Positions 63,454 through 64,000 of a DNA stretch of 64,000 nucleotides are shown here, piece after piece; the stretch's first letter is position 1, and the number at the start of each line of letters is the position of its first letter. Made by a program: the position numbers and the translations under genes. The notes beneath the pieces are model-generated. The model was not told the origin of the DNA, ran no database searches, and worked only from the letters and a program-made list of their open reading frames with translations. Source of the DNA: an uncultured Clostridia bacterium (GTDB lineage Bacteria; Bacillota_A; Clostridia; TANB77; CAG-508); contig CANQLP010000001.1 in assembly GCA_947624725.1 (NCBI GenBank), positions 150,408 through 214,407 on the forward strand. The letters run 5' to 3'.

Positions 63454-64000
63454 CTATTCATCATCAAATTCTTCTGTATCTTCTGCATTTATAAGTATAT
63501 CTCCTGCAACTGGTACTTCGTTATATTCATATTCATACACTTCATTATTTCTTGCTCTGCCTCTTCTTGGTCTTGTTCTTGTTACAGTTTGATTTGCTTT
63601 TTCTGGTTTTATATCTACTTTTTTCTCTACTTGCTCTTGTTTTTCTCTATACGCATTTCTTATTTCTTCTCTTTTTTGTTTATCTTCTTTTTTAGTGTCT
63701 ATTTGCTTATTTATTAGTGAATTTACCTTGTCGATTGCATCTGGAACATAATCTAATAATTTATCTACTGCTGATAAATGATTTACTGGAAGTAGCTTTA
63801 CATTACCTGCTTGTACAACTAAAAATGCTATTGGGCTAATATTTACTCCTGCTCCACTTCCACCACCAAATGGTAGTCTATATTGTACCTGTTCTTCTTC
63901 ATCCTTTCTAGAGTATTCATTTACTGTCTCTCCTTTAAATTCACTACCCCCTGCTGCAAATCCAAATGATACTTTTGAAATTGGAATTATAACAGTATTG
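63454..64000 (-). CDS. ytfJ: sporulation protein YtfJ/GerW family, C-terminal part
   Basis: The window edge cuts the start. The visible part has PFGGGSGAGVNISPIAFLVV, the Gly-rich family core, then LLPVNHLSAVDKLLDYVPD and a charged tail of about 80 residues that is longer than usual. A spore protein of unknown chemistry. No in-frame CGG seen. Confidence 0.88.
   Translation of the reverse strand, partial: NTVIIPISKVSFGFAAGGSEFKGETVNEYSRKDEEEQVQYRLPFGGGSGAGVNISPIAFLVVQAGNVKLLPVNHLSAVDKLLDYVPDAIDKVNSLINKQIDTKKEDKQKREEIRNAYREKQEQVEKKVDIKPEKANQTVTRTRPRRGRARNNEVYEYEYNEVPVAGDILINAEDTEEFDDE

Overview
This window is about 64 kb from a very AT-rich, endospore-forming anaerobic Firmicute, probably an uncultured gut-type Clostridium relative. 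The evidence is spoIVB, an alpha/beta SASP, CotF-type coat proteins, YtfJ, the anaerobic nrdDG pair, a flavodiiron protein and strong AGGAGG ribosome sites. No tRNA, rRNA or CRISPR array was seen.

Main observation: 29 native genes look broken, but every break is the same event. An in-frame CGG is followed by base N, and the protein family continues one base later, so C-GGN must be read as a single glycine (a +1 shift that skips the C). I count 51 such sites (GGA 36, GGT 9, GGC 5, GGG 1). Many fall on invariant glycines: Walker A of SufC and CpaF, GDGIND of the metal ATPase, VGRTG of LigA, GHGC of SufU, the SufS Cys loop, the prepilin cleavage site and the PBP active-site loop. I found no in-frame CGG read as a triplet in any native gene, although out-of-frame CGG is common (GTC GGA, AAC GGA and similar). 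The only in-frame triplet CGGs (three) are in two GC-richer, apparently foreign genes. The simplest reading is that CGG is unassigned as an Arg codon and triggers efficient +1 decoding of the overlapping Gly codon. Gene coordinates below span whole genes across these sites.

Layout: 0-1.2 kb alpha-glucan phosphorylase and a small membrane protein. 1.3-5 kb nrdG/nrdD and a divergent Crp-family regulator with shared palindromes. 5-7.7 kb murC converging on spoIVB. 7.8-19.3 kb a Tad/type-IV-pilus-like operon (CpaB-like, two MinD-like, CpaF, fused TadBC, seven pilin-like or membrane-anchored proteins). 19.6-25.6 kb SASP, polysaccharide deacetylase, cyclophilin, cadC/cadA, cysE, thioesterase. 25.6-28.8 kb pncB, nadE, sortase B. 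28.8-35.5 kb a DtxR-type regulator followed by sufC-B-D-S-U and mnmA. 35.6-37.5 kb a foreign island. 37.6-43.2 kb fprA, HD protein, dtd, membrane protein, MacB-like transporter. 43.3-48.6 kb Rpn nuclease, pilin-FGE protein, acyl-CoA synthetase, coat proteins. 48.6-55.8 kb a heterodimeric ABC exporter, a PBP and dinB. 56-56.7 kb a second foreign gene. 56.8-64 kb mntP, metG, ligA, pgsA, an AI-2E-type permease and ytfJ.

The foreign genes at 35.9, 36.7 and 56.0 kb share one promoter design: perfect TTGACA-17-TATAAT followed 21-24 bp later by a GTTCAA...TTGAAC palindrome.
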